DNA of 43,233 bases, from the NCBI GenBank assembly GCA_038319625.1, contig JBBQDK010000005.1:1-43233 (forward strand), written 5' to 3'. The position numbers and the translations under genes are program-made. This document shows, piece after piece, positions 17,001-23,572 of the stretch (position 1 is the stretch's first letter; every line of letters starts with the position of its first letter). The notes beneath the pieces are model-generated. The model was not told the origin of the DNA. It saw only the letters and a list, made by a program, of their open reading frames with translations, and searched no databases. The DNA comes from JBBQDK01 sp038319625. Its GTDB lineage: Bacteria > Pseudomonadota > Gammaproteobacteria > JBBQDK01.

Positions 17001-18838
17001 AACTGTTCATCGTCGATAACGACAGCCAGGCTGAGGATACATTCGATTATTACGCGCAGCTCAAGACCCGCTTTAGCGGACGTGTCGAAGTGTTGTCCTA
17101 TCCGCACGTATTCAATTACTCGGCGATGAACAACCTCGCCGCGCAACAGGCACGCGGCGAGTATCTGCTGCTGTTGAACAATGATACCGTGGTGATTCAG
17201 AGCGAATGGCTGGATCGCATGCTGTCCTATGGCCAGCGGGCCGATGTCGGTGTGGTCGGTCCACGGCTGGTCTATACCAATGGCAAATTACAGCATGCCG
17301 GGGTGGTTCTGGGCATGCAGGGTTATGCCGGGCATCCGTTCATGGACCTGTCGATTCAGGATAGCGGTTATATGAAGCGGACACAGATCGATCAAAACTA
17401 TTCGGCTGTCACCGGTGCATGCCTGCTGATTCGCAAATCGATCTTCGCTGCAGTGGGTGGACTGGATGAGGAAGCGTTCACAGTCTCCTACAACGATATC
17501 GATCTATGCATTAAAGTGGGACAGCACGGTTACAAAATTGTCTGGACTCCCTACGCCACGATGATTCATCACGGCAGCCTGTCGCAGATAACACAGGTGG
17601 TGACGGCCGAATCGAGGCAGCGTTTTCGCGGTGAGCAGCAGTGCATGTTGGAACGCTGGCTGCCATTGCTGGCCAATGATCCGGCCTATAACCGCAATCT
17701 CAGCCTGGCGCACACCTCAGTGGAGGTGGAGACGCAGATAGACGCCGGCTGGGACGCCAATTTCAGGGACTGTCCGAAAATTCTCGCCGTGCCGTTGAAC
17801 GCCGATGCCGTGGGTGAGCACCGTGTTGTTGCACCGTTGCGTGCGCTGGAAATGGCGGCTTGGGCGCAGGTAGCCTATACGCCTTGCACTGATACCACTC
17901 GCCAGTTGCCGCGGATGCCCACGGTGGTGGAACTCGAGCGCTTGCGACCGGATACTTTGTATCTGCAAAGTACCGTGCACGACGTACACCTGGAGATGCT
18001 CACGCAGTATCAGCGTTTCAATTCAGTGTTCAAGGTGTTCGATTTTGAAGACCTGAAGACCGATGTGCCGGAAAGCAATTCACGCAAGAGCATACTGTTC
18101 CCTGAAATCAAGCGCCGACTGCGCGCGGCATTGGCCTGTTGTGACCGGCTGACGGTGACAACCGAACCGCTGGCAGAGGCCTACCGGCATTTGATCGATG
18201 ATGTCCGCGTCGTACCGTTACGTCTCGAACGGGCTCGCTGGGGCCACCTGAAGTCTCTGCGTCGCCAGAGCCAGCGCCCGCGGGTTGGTTGGGCCGGCGC
18301 GCAACAGCACCATGCCGATCTGGAGGTCCTCATCCCGGTGATCAAGGCCACGGCGCACGAAATCGACTGGGTGTTCTTCGGCATGTGTCTCGATGAGTTG
18401 CGGCCCTATGTGAAAGAGGAACATGGCTTCGTCCGTTTCGACGAATATCCACGCCAGCTCGCCGCACTCAATCTGGATCTGGCGGTTGCCCCCCTTGAGT
18501 ACCACGCCTTCAATGAGGCGAAGACCAACCTGAGACTACTGGAATATGGCGCGATGGGCTGGCCGGTGGTGTGCACGGATATCACGCCCTATAAAAACGC
18601 GCCGGTTGCGCGTGTGCCCAATGACCCGCAGGCGTGGATGGACGCCATTCGTGAACGGGTCTTCGATCTGGACGCGGCAGAGGCGGAAGGTGACCGGTTA
18701 CGGCGCTGGGTGCATGGGGAATGGATGCTCGAAGACCACTTGGACGAATGGCTGGCGGCATTGACTCCCAATGCGGTGGCTCCGTCGGCAGCCGATTCGT
18801 TAATCCTGCCCTTCGGCCCTTCGGCCGCTCGGCGGTAG
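14018..18838 (+). CDS. Giant methyltransferase / GT9 / GT2 / GT4-like glycosyltransferase protein (about 1606 aa)
   Basis: Numbering from the ATG at 14018: a class I SAM methyltransferase (about 142-280, VLDVAVGAGYGASMVLG); a GT9 heptosyltransferase-like domain (about 347-620, RRYARGDVLQATPIVRELRH and VIGPDSVILHVAAAV); an O-antigen-type GT2 (718-950, YTDEDVIDANG, FKPDFNLDML); a second GT2 (962-1220, VSIIIPNKDRLDLLRPCVES, NNDT); and a GT4-like tail (1255-1585, VGWAGAQQHHADLEVL). The last three modules are paralogous to the end of the preceding giant protein, down to the terminal W-MLEDHLD-WLAAL. GAGGAG at 14006-14011 favours ATG 14018 over the ATG at 13994. It follows its neighbour by 78 bases and sits directly before fliC, where the Pseudomonas flagellin transferase lies. 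It probably extends the flagellin glycan. Confidence 0.87.
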   Translation: MNAELFSLDDRLNSHQIYRGESLSSLAAQRLQLAVYRLDEIHTGDESGRYVDVVLHIPETDKLIFAIGLPLREVDGRFAGVTWPQLFATLGHDLLARLTGEIIDGLNGKPWKLHELRVMLPLLQTFGAEYQDLVDERCCPGLELYWNLTRHMKRYGFVAEQVCEGRVLDVAVGAGYGASMVLGANPGIISYTGADYDAIAIKLARKTNLDPRAQFHQGDFAELPGGFDWIVSLETIEHVPDPDLFLAGLVSKLAPNGRMLISLPTERWDGSHLNPHHWSNWNLARIRALVEPYFDDVRCYCDDRPTFAESPFNITNIQPYEDGSDTSRHSGYSVVLGAPKAVHTRRPRLIVRRRYARGDVLQATPIVRELRHRYPAHRLAVWTDVNEVFADNPHVDLLISARSGFQPAADDLLINLDEAYERNPKVHMLEAYAQAAAVELANPGLELFLATLDYRIAAAYLQPLMAAPAIERLVAVHLGATPDRSWPQMHWDTLLTMLLADPAVGVVAVGAGSDFSPAPNARIVNLVNKLDFRSTAAALAIADLVIGPDSVILHVAAAVSTAAVGLYGMADPDKRIPIGAQQIGLQSPVDCAGCLHELPAPNTNPRCKFGTAFCYEAITPDRVYQAATRLLEDQQAMAWRLRARLGGAVPGEQTSQLAPQPQNVSHVAAPAKVSQSVSATAATLDAGTYAAWLGKHALREVGAQLHAERMMTQWQMHPTIHLIVKARQGAERLLAQTMDSISRQLYNNWTVSIVADFVHPESIVPNEVLHWYSVEQGAPLALALNQALAEVPADWVGLMDAGDTLEPQLMLVCIDTMHGEPGWYFIYTDEDVIDANGVLGEPRFKPDFNLDMLRSTPYVGHFCLVQREVLLSLGGYADADGAENYDAALQVLDQMRENSIGHIASVLYHRHSANEQSSDTARQEAFGKAAVMRHLARKGIDAQIADGLLPGTCRVLYKHAVQPLVSIIIPNKDRLDLLRPCVESLFEKTAYDNFELFIVDNDSQAEDTFDYYAQLKTRFSGRVEVLSYPHVFNYSAMNNLAAQQARGEYLLLLNNDTVVIQSEWLDRMLSYGQRADVGVVGPRLVYTNGKLQHAGVVLGMQGYAGHPFMDLSIQDSGYMKRTQIDQNYSAVTGACLLIRKSIFAAVGGLDEEAFTVSYNDIDLCIKVGQHGYKIVWTPYATMIHHGSLSQITQVVTAESRQRFRGEQQCMLERWLPLLANDPAYNRNLSLAHTSVEVETQIDAGWDANFRDCPKILAVPLNADAVGEHRVVAPLRALEMAAWAQVAYTPCTDTTRQLPRMPTVVELERLRPDTLYLQSTVHDVHLEMLTQYQRFNSVFKVFDFEDLKTDVPESNSRKSILFPEIKRRLRAALACCDRLTVTTEPLAEAYRHLIDDVRVVPLRLERARWGHLKSLRRQSQRPRVGWAGAQQHHADLEVLIPVIKATAHEIDWVFFGMCLDELRPYVKEEHGFVRFDEYPRQLAALNLDLAVAPLEYHAFNEAKTNLRLLEYGAMGWPVVCTDITPYKNAPVARVPNDPQAWMDAIRERVFDLDAAEAEGDRLRRWVHGEWMLEDHLDEWLAALTPNAVAPSAADSLILPFGPSAARR

Positions 18839-19084
18839 GCGACTGACCCCGGTAAAACTCCGCCAGGTATTATCATGCCCGGCGGGGCCTGTCCCATGCC
18901 CTTGCTCCAGCTTTGTCTATCGCTGCTGCAAAATCCTCTTTTCGCTGACAGTTCCACCGGTGCCAGTGCCAATCCCACCCTGGCAATACGGTTATAACAT
19001 GCTGTATTAACGTTCTTTATGTTGCCCGTATAACCATGTCCCCAGAGTCTGATCCGTGCCTCGGTCGGTAACCGGAATAATCTC
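18839..19084. other. Gap before fliC; weak inverted repeat, no gene
   Basis: No coding frame here is credible. GGTTATAACAT at 18990-19000 and a broken reverse copy (ATGTT, five bases, TATAACC) at 19019-19035 could form an interrupted hairpin. I see no stem followed by a T-run, so the end of the glycosyltransferase transcript is not visible. The rest shows nothing recognisable up to the sigma-28 promoter. Confidence 0.5.
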
Positions 19085-19111
19085 TAAAGTTTGCTGCGGC
19101 GGAGTCGATAA
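19085..19111 (+). promoter_or_regulatory. Sigma-28 (FliA) promoter of fliC
   Basis: TAAAGTTT, an 11-base spacer, then GTCGATAA. The FliA consensus is TAAAGTTT-N11-GCCGATAA, so there is a single mismatch. Transcription would begin near 19118, giving a leader of about 105 bases. This puts flagellin in the last class of flagellar genes, made after hook completion and FlgM export. Confidence 0.92.
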
Positions 19112-19177
19112 GTTGGACGGCAGCGGTAAATATCAGTGGTTCAGTCCATAGATATATCCGCTAAACATTAGAGCGAA

Positions 19178-19205
19178 TTGGTGCCTTGGCCCTGGTTCGC
19201 ACCAA
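19178..19205 (+). promoter_or_regulatory. Stem-loop in the fliC leader, next to the ribosome site
   Basis: TTGGTGC (19178-19184) and GCACCAA (19199-19205) are a perfect seven-base inverted repeat with a 14-base loop. The stem ends four bases before the GAGG ribosome site (19210-19213) of fliC. It could protect the abundant flagellin mRNA or present a loop to a regulator. The function is inferred. Confidence 0.5.
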
Positions 19206-19222
19206 GATTGAGGTAATACATC

Positions 19223-20056
19223 ATGGCACTAGTAATCAATACCAACGTATCTTCACTGAATGCACAGCGCAATGTGAGCAATACCCAGAGCGCCCTGGCG
19301 ACGTCACTGCAGCGTTTGTCCTCAGGTCTGCGGGTCAACAGTGCCAAGGACGATGCAGCCGGCATGTTCTCTATCGAACGTATGAACGCCGACATCCGCG
19401 GCTTGAATCAGGCGGTGCGCAATGCCGGCGACGGTATCTCGCTGGCGCAGACCGGTGAAGGCGCAATGTCGCAGATCCAGTCCAATCTGCAGCGTATCCG
19501 CGAAATCGCCGTGCAGTCCGCCAACGCCACGATCGAAGATCGTTCCGGTCTGCAGGCAGAAACAGATCAGCTCACACAGGAACTGTCACGTATCGTTCAG
19601 ACCACGCAGTTCAATGGTACCGCGCTGCTGAGTTCCAGCAGTGCATTGAACTTCCAGGTTGGCCAGAATGGTACCGCCGCCAATCAGGTGGCGATCAACA
19701 CTGCGGTATTGACCGGTATTACCGGCTACGCCTCAGATCTGACCGCAAACGGCACAGTTGTGGTGAGCACTCAGGCTTCGGCCTCCGCGGCCATCGCCAC
19801 GCTTGACTCGGCCATCAACACCGTCAGCACCAGCCGTGCAACCTTCGGTGCGGTGCAGAACCGTTTCGAGGCCGTGATATCCAATCTGCAGAACTACGCC
19901 GAGAACCTGACAGCAGCCCGCAGCCGTATTCAGGATACCGATTTCGCGGCAGAAACGGCAAACCTGACGAAAGCCCAGGTTATGCAACAGGCCGGTGTAG
20001 CGATGCTGTCGCAGGCCAATGCCGGTCCTCAGAGCGTGCTGGCACTGTTACGTTAA
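19223..20056 (+). CDS. fliC: Flagellin, short form with almost no outer domain
   Basis: Flagellin polymerises into the filament after export by the flagellar type III system with FliS as chaperone. The 277-aa product has the full N-terminal D0/D1 core (ALVINTNVSSLNAQRNVSNT, LQRLSSGLRVNSAKDDAAG, LQRIREIAVQSANAT) and the C-terminal core (ENLTAARSRIQDTDFAAETA, ending GPQSVLALLR). The central part between them is only about 60 to 70 residues, rich in Ala, Ser and Thr, so the exposed D2/D3 domains are essentially missing. The surface of this filament must therefore come mainly from D1 and any attached glycan, in keeping with the giant transferases just upstream. A GAGG site lies nine bases before the ATG. 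Only one flagellin gene is present in this window. Confidence 0.97.
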   Translation: MALVINTNVSSLNAQRNVSNTQSALATSLQRLSSGLRVNSAKDDAAGMFSIERMNADIRGLNQAVRNAGDGISLAQTGEGAMSQIQSNLQRIREIAVQSANATIEDRSGLQAETDQLTQELSRIVQTTQFNGTALLSSSSALNFQVGQNGTAANQVAINTAVLTGITGYASDLTANGTVVVSTQASASAAIATLDSAINTVSTSRATFGAVQNRFEAVISNLQNYAENLTAARSRIQDTDFAAETANLTKAQVMQQAGVAMLSQANAGPQSVLALLR

Positions 20057-20080
20057 GCATGAACTGACGATAGGTTGGAC

Positions 20081-20113
20081 TTGGCGTCCGGGGCTTTCAG
20101 TCCCGGGCGCCAA
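20081..20113 (+). terminator. Strong hairpin between fliC and flaG, without a T-run
   Basis: The arms TTGGCGTCCGGGGC and GTCCCGGGCGCCAA pair over 14 positions (two of them G-U) around a five-base loop. The stem is GC-rich, but the following bases are ACCCATT rather than T-rich, so it is not a standard intrinsic terminator. It may lower read-through into flaG or protect the 3' end of fliC mRNA, allowing far more flagellin than FlaG. Confidence 0.6.
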
Positions 20114-20137
20114 ACCCATTAAGCCGAGGTTATTACC

Positions 20138-20524
20138 ATGGCGAACGATATTATGAGTGCCTCCCTAAGTACGCTACCTCGTACCCAGGAACCGATGCGC
20201 GCAGTCGGCATGTCCCCGACCGTTACGGCTCACGATACAAAGCAAGTTCTGCCGGTCAGCGGCAAAAAGTTGCCGCCTGCAACAGCTCAGTCTCCTGCGT
20301 CAAACGATAGTCTGGATAAGGCCATCAAGCAGCTCAATGACTATGTTCAGAGTGTACACCGTGACCTGACGTTCAGTGTCGATAAGGACAGCGGTCGAAC
20401 GGTCATCAAAGTAGTTGATTCCAATACCAAGGAAGTGATCCGCCAGTTTCCGAGCGAAGAAATGCTGAGGGTAGCGAAAGAGTTGAGTAAGGACCACGGC
20501 CTGCTGATCAGAGTAACAGCCTGA
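20138..20524 (+). CDS. flaG: FlaG family flagellar protein
   Basis: FlaG proteins influence filament length and are found between flagellin and fliD in polar-flagellate bacteria; the exact mechanism is unsettled. The 128-aa product has a disordered Thr/Pro/Ala-rich N-terminus of about 55 residues, followed by the conserved FlaG domain: LDKAIKQLNDYVQSVHRDLT, then FSVDKDSGRTVIKVVDSNT and KEVIRQFPSEEMLRVAKEL. A GAGGT site lies before the ATG at 20138. It follows fliC by 81 bases with the hairpin in between, and fliD starts 49 bases later behind its own sigma-54 element. Confidence 0.93.
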   Translation: MANDIMSASLSTLPRTQEPMRAVGMSPTVTAHDTKQVLPVSGKKLPPATAQSPASNDSLDKAIKQLNDYVQSVHRDLTFSVDKDSGRTVIKVVDSNTKEVIRQFPSEEMLRVAKELSKDHGLLIRVTA

Positions 20525-20526
20525 TA

Positions 20527-20542
20527 TGGTATTGAACTTGCA
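20527..20542 (+). promoter_or_regulatory. Sigma-54 promoter candidate upstream of fliD
   Basis: TGGTATTGAACTTGCA keeps the essential GG and GC at correct spacing and the full TTGCA -12 box; three of the less strict bases differ from consensus. It lies 31 bases before the fliD ATG, directly after the flaG stop. In Pseudomonas fliD is a FleQ- and sigma-54-dependent gene, so the site is in the expected place. Confidence 0.6.
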
Positions 20543-20573
20543 ATCAGATCAGTTGTGATTCTCGGAGGCAGTA

Positions 20574-21917
20574 ATGGCTACCACAACGACTAGCGTTGGC
20601 TCTGGTTTTATCGATGTCAACAGTATCGTCTCTCAGTTGATGACTATTGAAAGTCGCCCGCTTACGCTATTGCAAACCAAGGAAGCCGCGCTCAACGCCC
20701 AGGTTAGTTCCTATGGTACGCTGAGCAGCTCAGTTTCCAGTTTTCAGACTGCCATGAGTGGCCTCAGCGATCTGTCAAAATTCAAGGTTTTCACGGCAGC
20801 CTCTTCCGATAACACCGTGTTGACCGCAACGGCATCCAGCAGTGCCGCCGCCGGCAGCCACACCGTGGAGGTGGTAAGAAGCGCCGAGCAGCACAAACTC
20901 TTTTCCGCCACATCCTTTGCCGAAACCGATACACTTGCCGCGGCGACCACCGCCACTATCACCGTAGGTACCACCGCATTCAGTGTCGATCTCAGCGGCA
21001 AAACGCTCAAGGATGCGGCGACAGCGATCAACGAGGCCAGTGACAATGCCGGTGTCACGGCGACCGTGTCCAATGTCGATGGCGGTTACAAGCTGTTGCT
21101 CACGTCCAAGGACACTGGCAGCAGCAATGCACTGAGCATTGCCTACAGTGGCGCCGATCCGTTTTCCTTTACCACCATAAATCAGGATAGAAACGCCAGT
21201 GGCGGGTTCACCAGTGCCGATCTCGATGCTGTGATGATTCTGGATGGCAGTGCCAGCCTGACCGCAACCCGCAGTTCCAACACAGTGACTGACCTGATCG
21301 GCGGCGTCACACTGAATCTGGCAAAGGCCGGTACAGTTACTGTCACTACCGCCAGAGACACGGATACCATTACCAAGTCGGTGCAAGCCTTCGCAGATGC
21401 ATTCAATTCATTGCGATCCGCCATCAGTGTTCTGAAGAAAGGCAGTCTTGCCAGCGACAGTAATCTGCTCAGCATCGACTCGCAGATAATGAGTGTTATC
21501 AATACCCCGCCAAGCGGACTGACTGGCAGTTATAACTATCTTTCGCAGGTCGGTTTGTCGATCCAAAAGGACGGCACCATGACACTTGACAGTACGGCGC
21601 TGAATTCCGCTTTGAATGCTGATTTCTCCGGTGTAGCCAATCTGTTCGCCAATAACGATCAGGGCTATGCCTACCGTATGCAGAATACTGCCAAAAATAT
21701 GTTGGCTGCTGATGGCTTGATAAAAAGCCGTACCGATGGTCTGAATGCGAATATAAGCTCGGTGAAGGATCAGGAAGACAAGACCTCGGCTCGCCTGGCA
21801 ATTATAGAACAGACCTACCGCACCCAATACACCGCACTCGATACCCTGGTGGCGTCATTGAACTCCACGAGTAATTTCCTGACGGGGCAATTGGCCAATT
21901 TGCCCGGTTACAGATGA
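20574..21917 (+). CDS. fliD: Flagellar filament cap protein FliD (HAP2)
   Basis: FliD forms the cap at the filament tip and helps insert each exported flagellin subunit. The 447-aa product has the FliD N-terminal region (GSGFIDVNSIVSQLMTIESR, then LLQTKEAALNAQVSSYGTLS) and the C-terminal coiled helix (IKSRTDGLNANISSVKDQ followed by LAIIEQTYRTQYTALDTLVA, ending SFLTGQLANL-like). In between lie repeated Ser/Thr/Ala-rich beta domains. The length is within the family range of about 400 to 480 aa. The ATG at 20574 has a GGAGG site (20563-20567). It is followed by fliS after 88 bases. Confidence 0.95.
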   Translation: MATTTTSVGSGFIDVNSIVSQLMTIESRPLTLLQTKEAALNAQVSSYGTLSSSVSSFQTAMSGLSDLSKFKVFTAASSDNTVLTATASSSAAAGSHTVEVVRSAEQHKLFSATSFAETDTLAAATTATITVGTTAFSVDLSGKTLKDAATAINEASDNAGVTATVSNVDGGYKLLLTSKDTGSSNALSIAYSGADPFSFTTINQDRNASGGFTSADLDAVMILDGSASLTATRSSNTVTDLIGGVTLNLAKAGTVTVTTARDTDTITKSVQAFADAFNSLRSAISVLKKGSLASDSNLLSIDSQIMSVINTPPSGLTGSYNYLSQVGLSIQKDGTMTLDSTALNSALNADFSGVANLFANNDQGYAYRMQNTAKNMLAADGLIKSRTDGLNANISSVKDQEDKTSARLAIIEQTYRTQYTALDTLVASLNSTSNFLTGQLANLPGYR

Positions 21918-22005
21918 TAGCGCCAGAGATTATGGCGGATATAAGTACTTAACGATTGGCAGCACCGCAAGCTATGATCGCCTTCTAAAGAATGAGGTAA
22001 GCAAA

Positions 22006-22470
22006 ATGAGTTACTCCAAGTCGGGCGCACTGAACAGATACGGCCAAGTTTCCGTTCAGGTCAACGCGACAGATGCAAGTCCGCACCGATTGATTCAGAT
22101 GCTGCTGGAAGGCGCGCTGGAGAAAATCGCGATTGCCAAGGGGCATATGGTGCGAGGTGAGATTCAGCCCAAGGGGCAGCTTCTCGGTTGGGCGATGTCC
22201 ATCATTAGTGGCTTGCGCGCCAGTCTCGACATGAATGCCGGCGGTGAAATCGCCCAGAACCTCAATGATCTTTATGATTACATGGGCCGGCGTCTGTTGC
22301 ATGCCAATCTCAAAAACGATATTGCAGCGCTCGATGAAGTTATTGCACTGCTGCGCGAGGTCAAGACCGCCTGGGATGCGATACCGGATGCTGTGAAGCA
22401 GGCCCATGCCCAATCCAAGGTCAAGGCTGACGCGATACCTGCACAAGCATCATCGATGGCTGCGCGTTGA
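22006..22470 (+). CDS. fliS: Flagellin export chaperone FliS
   Basis: FliS binds the C-terminal disordered part of flagellin in the cytoplasm, prevents early polymerisation and delivers it to FlhA at the export gate. The 154-aa product has the family pattern: a Tyr-containing N-terminus (ALNRYGQVSVQVNATDASPH), then RLIQMLLEGALEKIAIAKGH, and SIISGLRASLDMNAGGEIAQ followed by NLNDLYDYMGRRLL. The C-terminal tail after about residue 128 is Ala/Gln/Lys-rich and probably flexible. GAGGTAA precedes the ATG by a good distance. Position between fliD and fliT is canonical. Confidence 0.95.
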   Translation: MSYSKSGALNRYGQVSVQVNATDASPHRLIQMLLEGALEKIAIAKGHMVRGEIQPKGQLLGWAMSIISGLRASLDMNAGGEIAQNLNDLYDYMGRRLLHANLKNDIAALDEVIALLREVKTAWDAIPDAVKQAHAQSKVKADAIPAQASSMAAR

Positions 22471-22513
22471 AGAACGACCAATCCAAGTTGGCTCAAAGCC
22501 TTCCGTGAACCCG

Positions 22514-22822
22514 ATGAATCCAGCCCAGCATGCGCAATGGTCAGCAATTGTGGCCATGAGTGAAGCCATGCTGCATCATGCTGAGGCGGGCGAGTGGCTG
22601 GAACTGACGGGTCTGGAAATCCAGCGACGTGCATTGATCGCCAGTGATATGCAGGCACCACCGCATGATTCCGACACCGACAGCTACGCGCAGATTCTAC
22701 AGTGCATTCTGACCCTGGATGCGCGGACCATGGCACTGGCAGAAGGCGGTCACGCCACACTCGCCAAGCAACTGCAGATTATCGGCCTGGGACGTTGCGC
22801 TGTGCAGGCGTATACGCGGTAG
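22514..22822 (+). CDS. fliT: FliT-like flagellar chaperone
   Basis: A small helical protein directly after fliS is usually FliT, the chaperone of the cap protein FliD, and the sequence agrees in kind: about 102 aa, predicted all-helical, with a central QRRALIASDM-type segment similar to the ERR(E/A)LI region of FliT proteins. Conservation in this family is low, so position carries much of the weight. The frame is open from 22406, overlapping fliS. The start is uncertain: ATG 22514 is chosen, but GTG 22505 is possible and neither has a clear ribosome site, which suggests translation coupled to fliS. Confidence 0.65.
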   Translation: MNPAQHAQWSAIVAMSEAMLHHAEAGEWLELTGLEIQRRALIASDMQAPPHDSDTDSYAQILQCILTLDARTMALAEGGHATLAKQLQIIGLGRCAVQAYTR

Positions 22823-22872
22823 GATCGCAATATCTCAACAACGCAACACATGCTGAGTCGCCATGAAATAAC

Positions 22873-23490
22873 ATGGCTTGTGCCAACGGGCTTAAATCAA
22901 GTATCTTGCCTGCCATGAGTTCCCCCCCTTCGAAAGATCCACTGGCCGAAGGTCTCTATTACGAGGCCTCGCTGCCGTTCGCTTGGCGAGTACTGGAGTC
23001 CGTGCCCGATGCCGCCCATCTTAATTACTGGAACGAATATAACGAAGCAGCCTTGCGCGGGATGGCAGTACTTGACGAGTACGTCAATCAACTTCCTGAA
23101 GATCATGCGAATCAGGGCCATGAGTTGGCTCGTCTGGAGGTCAAGGTCAATCTGGTGCTTGATCTGGTCGGACAGTTGCTCGCACAACAATTGCTGCTCC
23201 CCGAACCAAGCTGGCTGAAGGTCGGTGCGCGCGGCATTGAATGGGTCAGCCCTCAGGCTCTGGACACGGGTACATCACTCTTAATACAGCTTTACCTGAC
23301 ACCCAATTACCCACGGCCTCTGGAATTGCCGGCCACCGTGGTCAAGCACGAACCACTGGCGGTGGGTGCGCGTAGCACAGCCGCGTTTGAAGGATGTAGT
23401 GAGCCGGTACAGGACTGGCTGGAAAAACTTATTTTCCGCCATCACCGTCGCAGCATTGCCCATGCCCGCGTCCCGCGCGACGGGGATTGA
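22873..23490 (+). CDS. PilZ-like domain protein, atypical
   Basis: This 205-aa protein (or 191 aa from ATG 22915) has an N-terminal helical part (about 30-100) and a C-terminal beta-barrel-like part (about 105-200: WLKVGARGIEWVSPQALDTG, then LLIQLYLTPNYPRPLELPAT). That is the architecture of atypical PilZ proteins found beside fliS/fliT in many gammaproteobacteria. PilZ domains often bind cyclic di-GMP, but here the classical RxxxR and (D/N)xSxxG motifs are not intact (IEWVSPQALDTG lies at the second site). Ligand binding is therefore doubtful and the domain may serve protein contacts. Neither start has a good ribosome site. It is the last plus-strand gene before the reverse operon, 82 bases from the convergent stop. 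Confidence 0.65.
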   Translation: MACANGLKSSILPAMSSPPSKDPLAEGLYYEASLPFAWRVLESVPDAAHLNYWNEYNEAALRGMAVLDEYVNQLPEDHANQGHELARLEVKVNLVLDLVGQLLAQQLLLPEPSWLKVGARGIEWVSPQALDTGTSLLIQLYLTPNYPRPLELPATVVKHEPLAVGARSTAAFEGCSEPVQDWLEKLIFRHHRRSIAHARVPRDGD

Positions 23491-23572
23491 TTTAATCACA
23501 TTGTTCCTTGCCCGCCACAGCGCACACGTAACTTCCGATGCCGTGTCATCCCGCGTAGTTTCGACTCGTTGG

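Noticed and set aside
16271..17146. 291-codon minus-strand open frame
   Set aside because: It is antisense to the GT2 domains of the second giant protein, whose motifs are clear.
23491..23572. Bidirectional terminator between the converging PilZ-like and PLP-enzyme genes
   Set aside because: No stem with a T-run on either strand could be found in these 82 bases.
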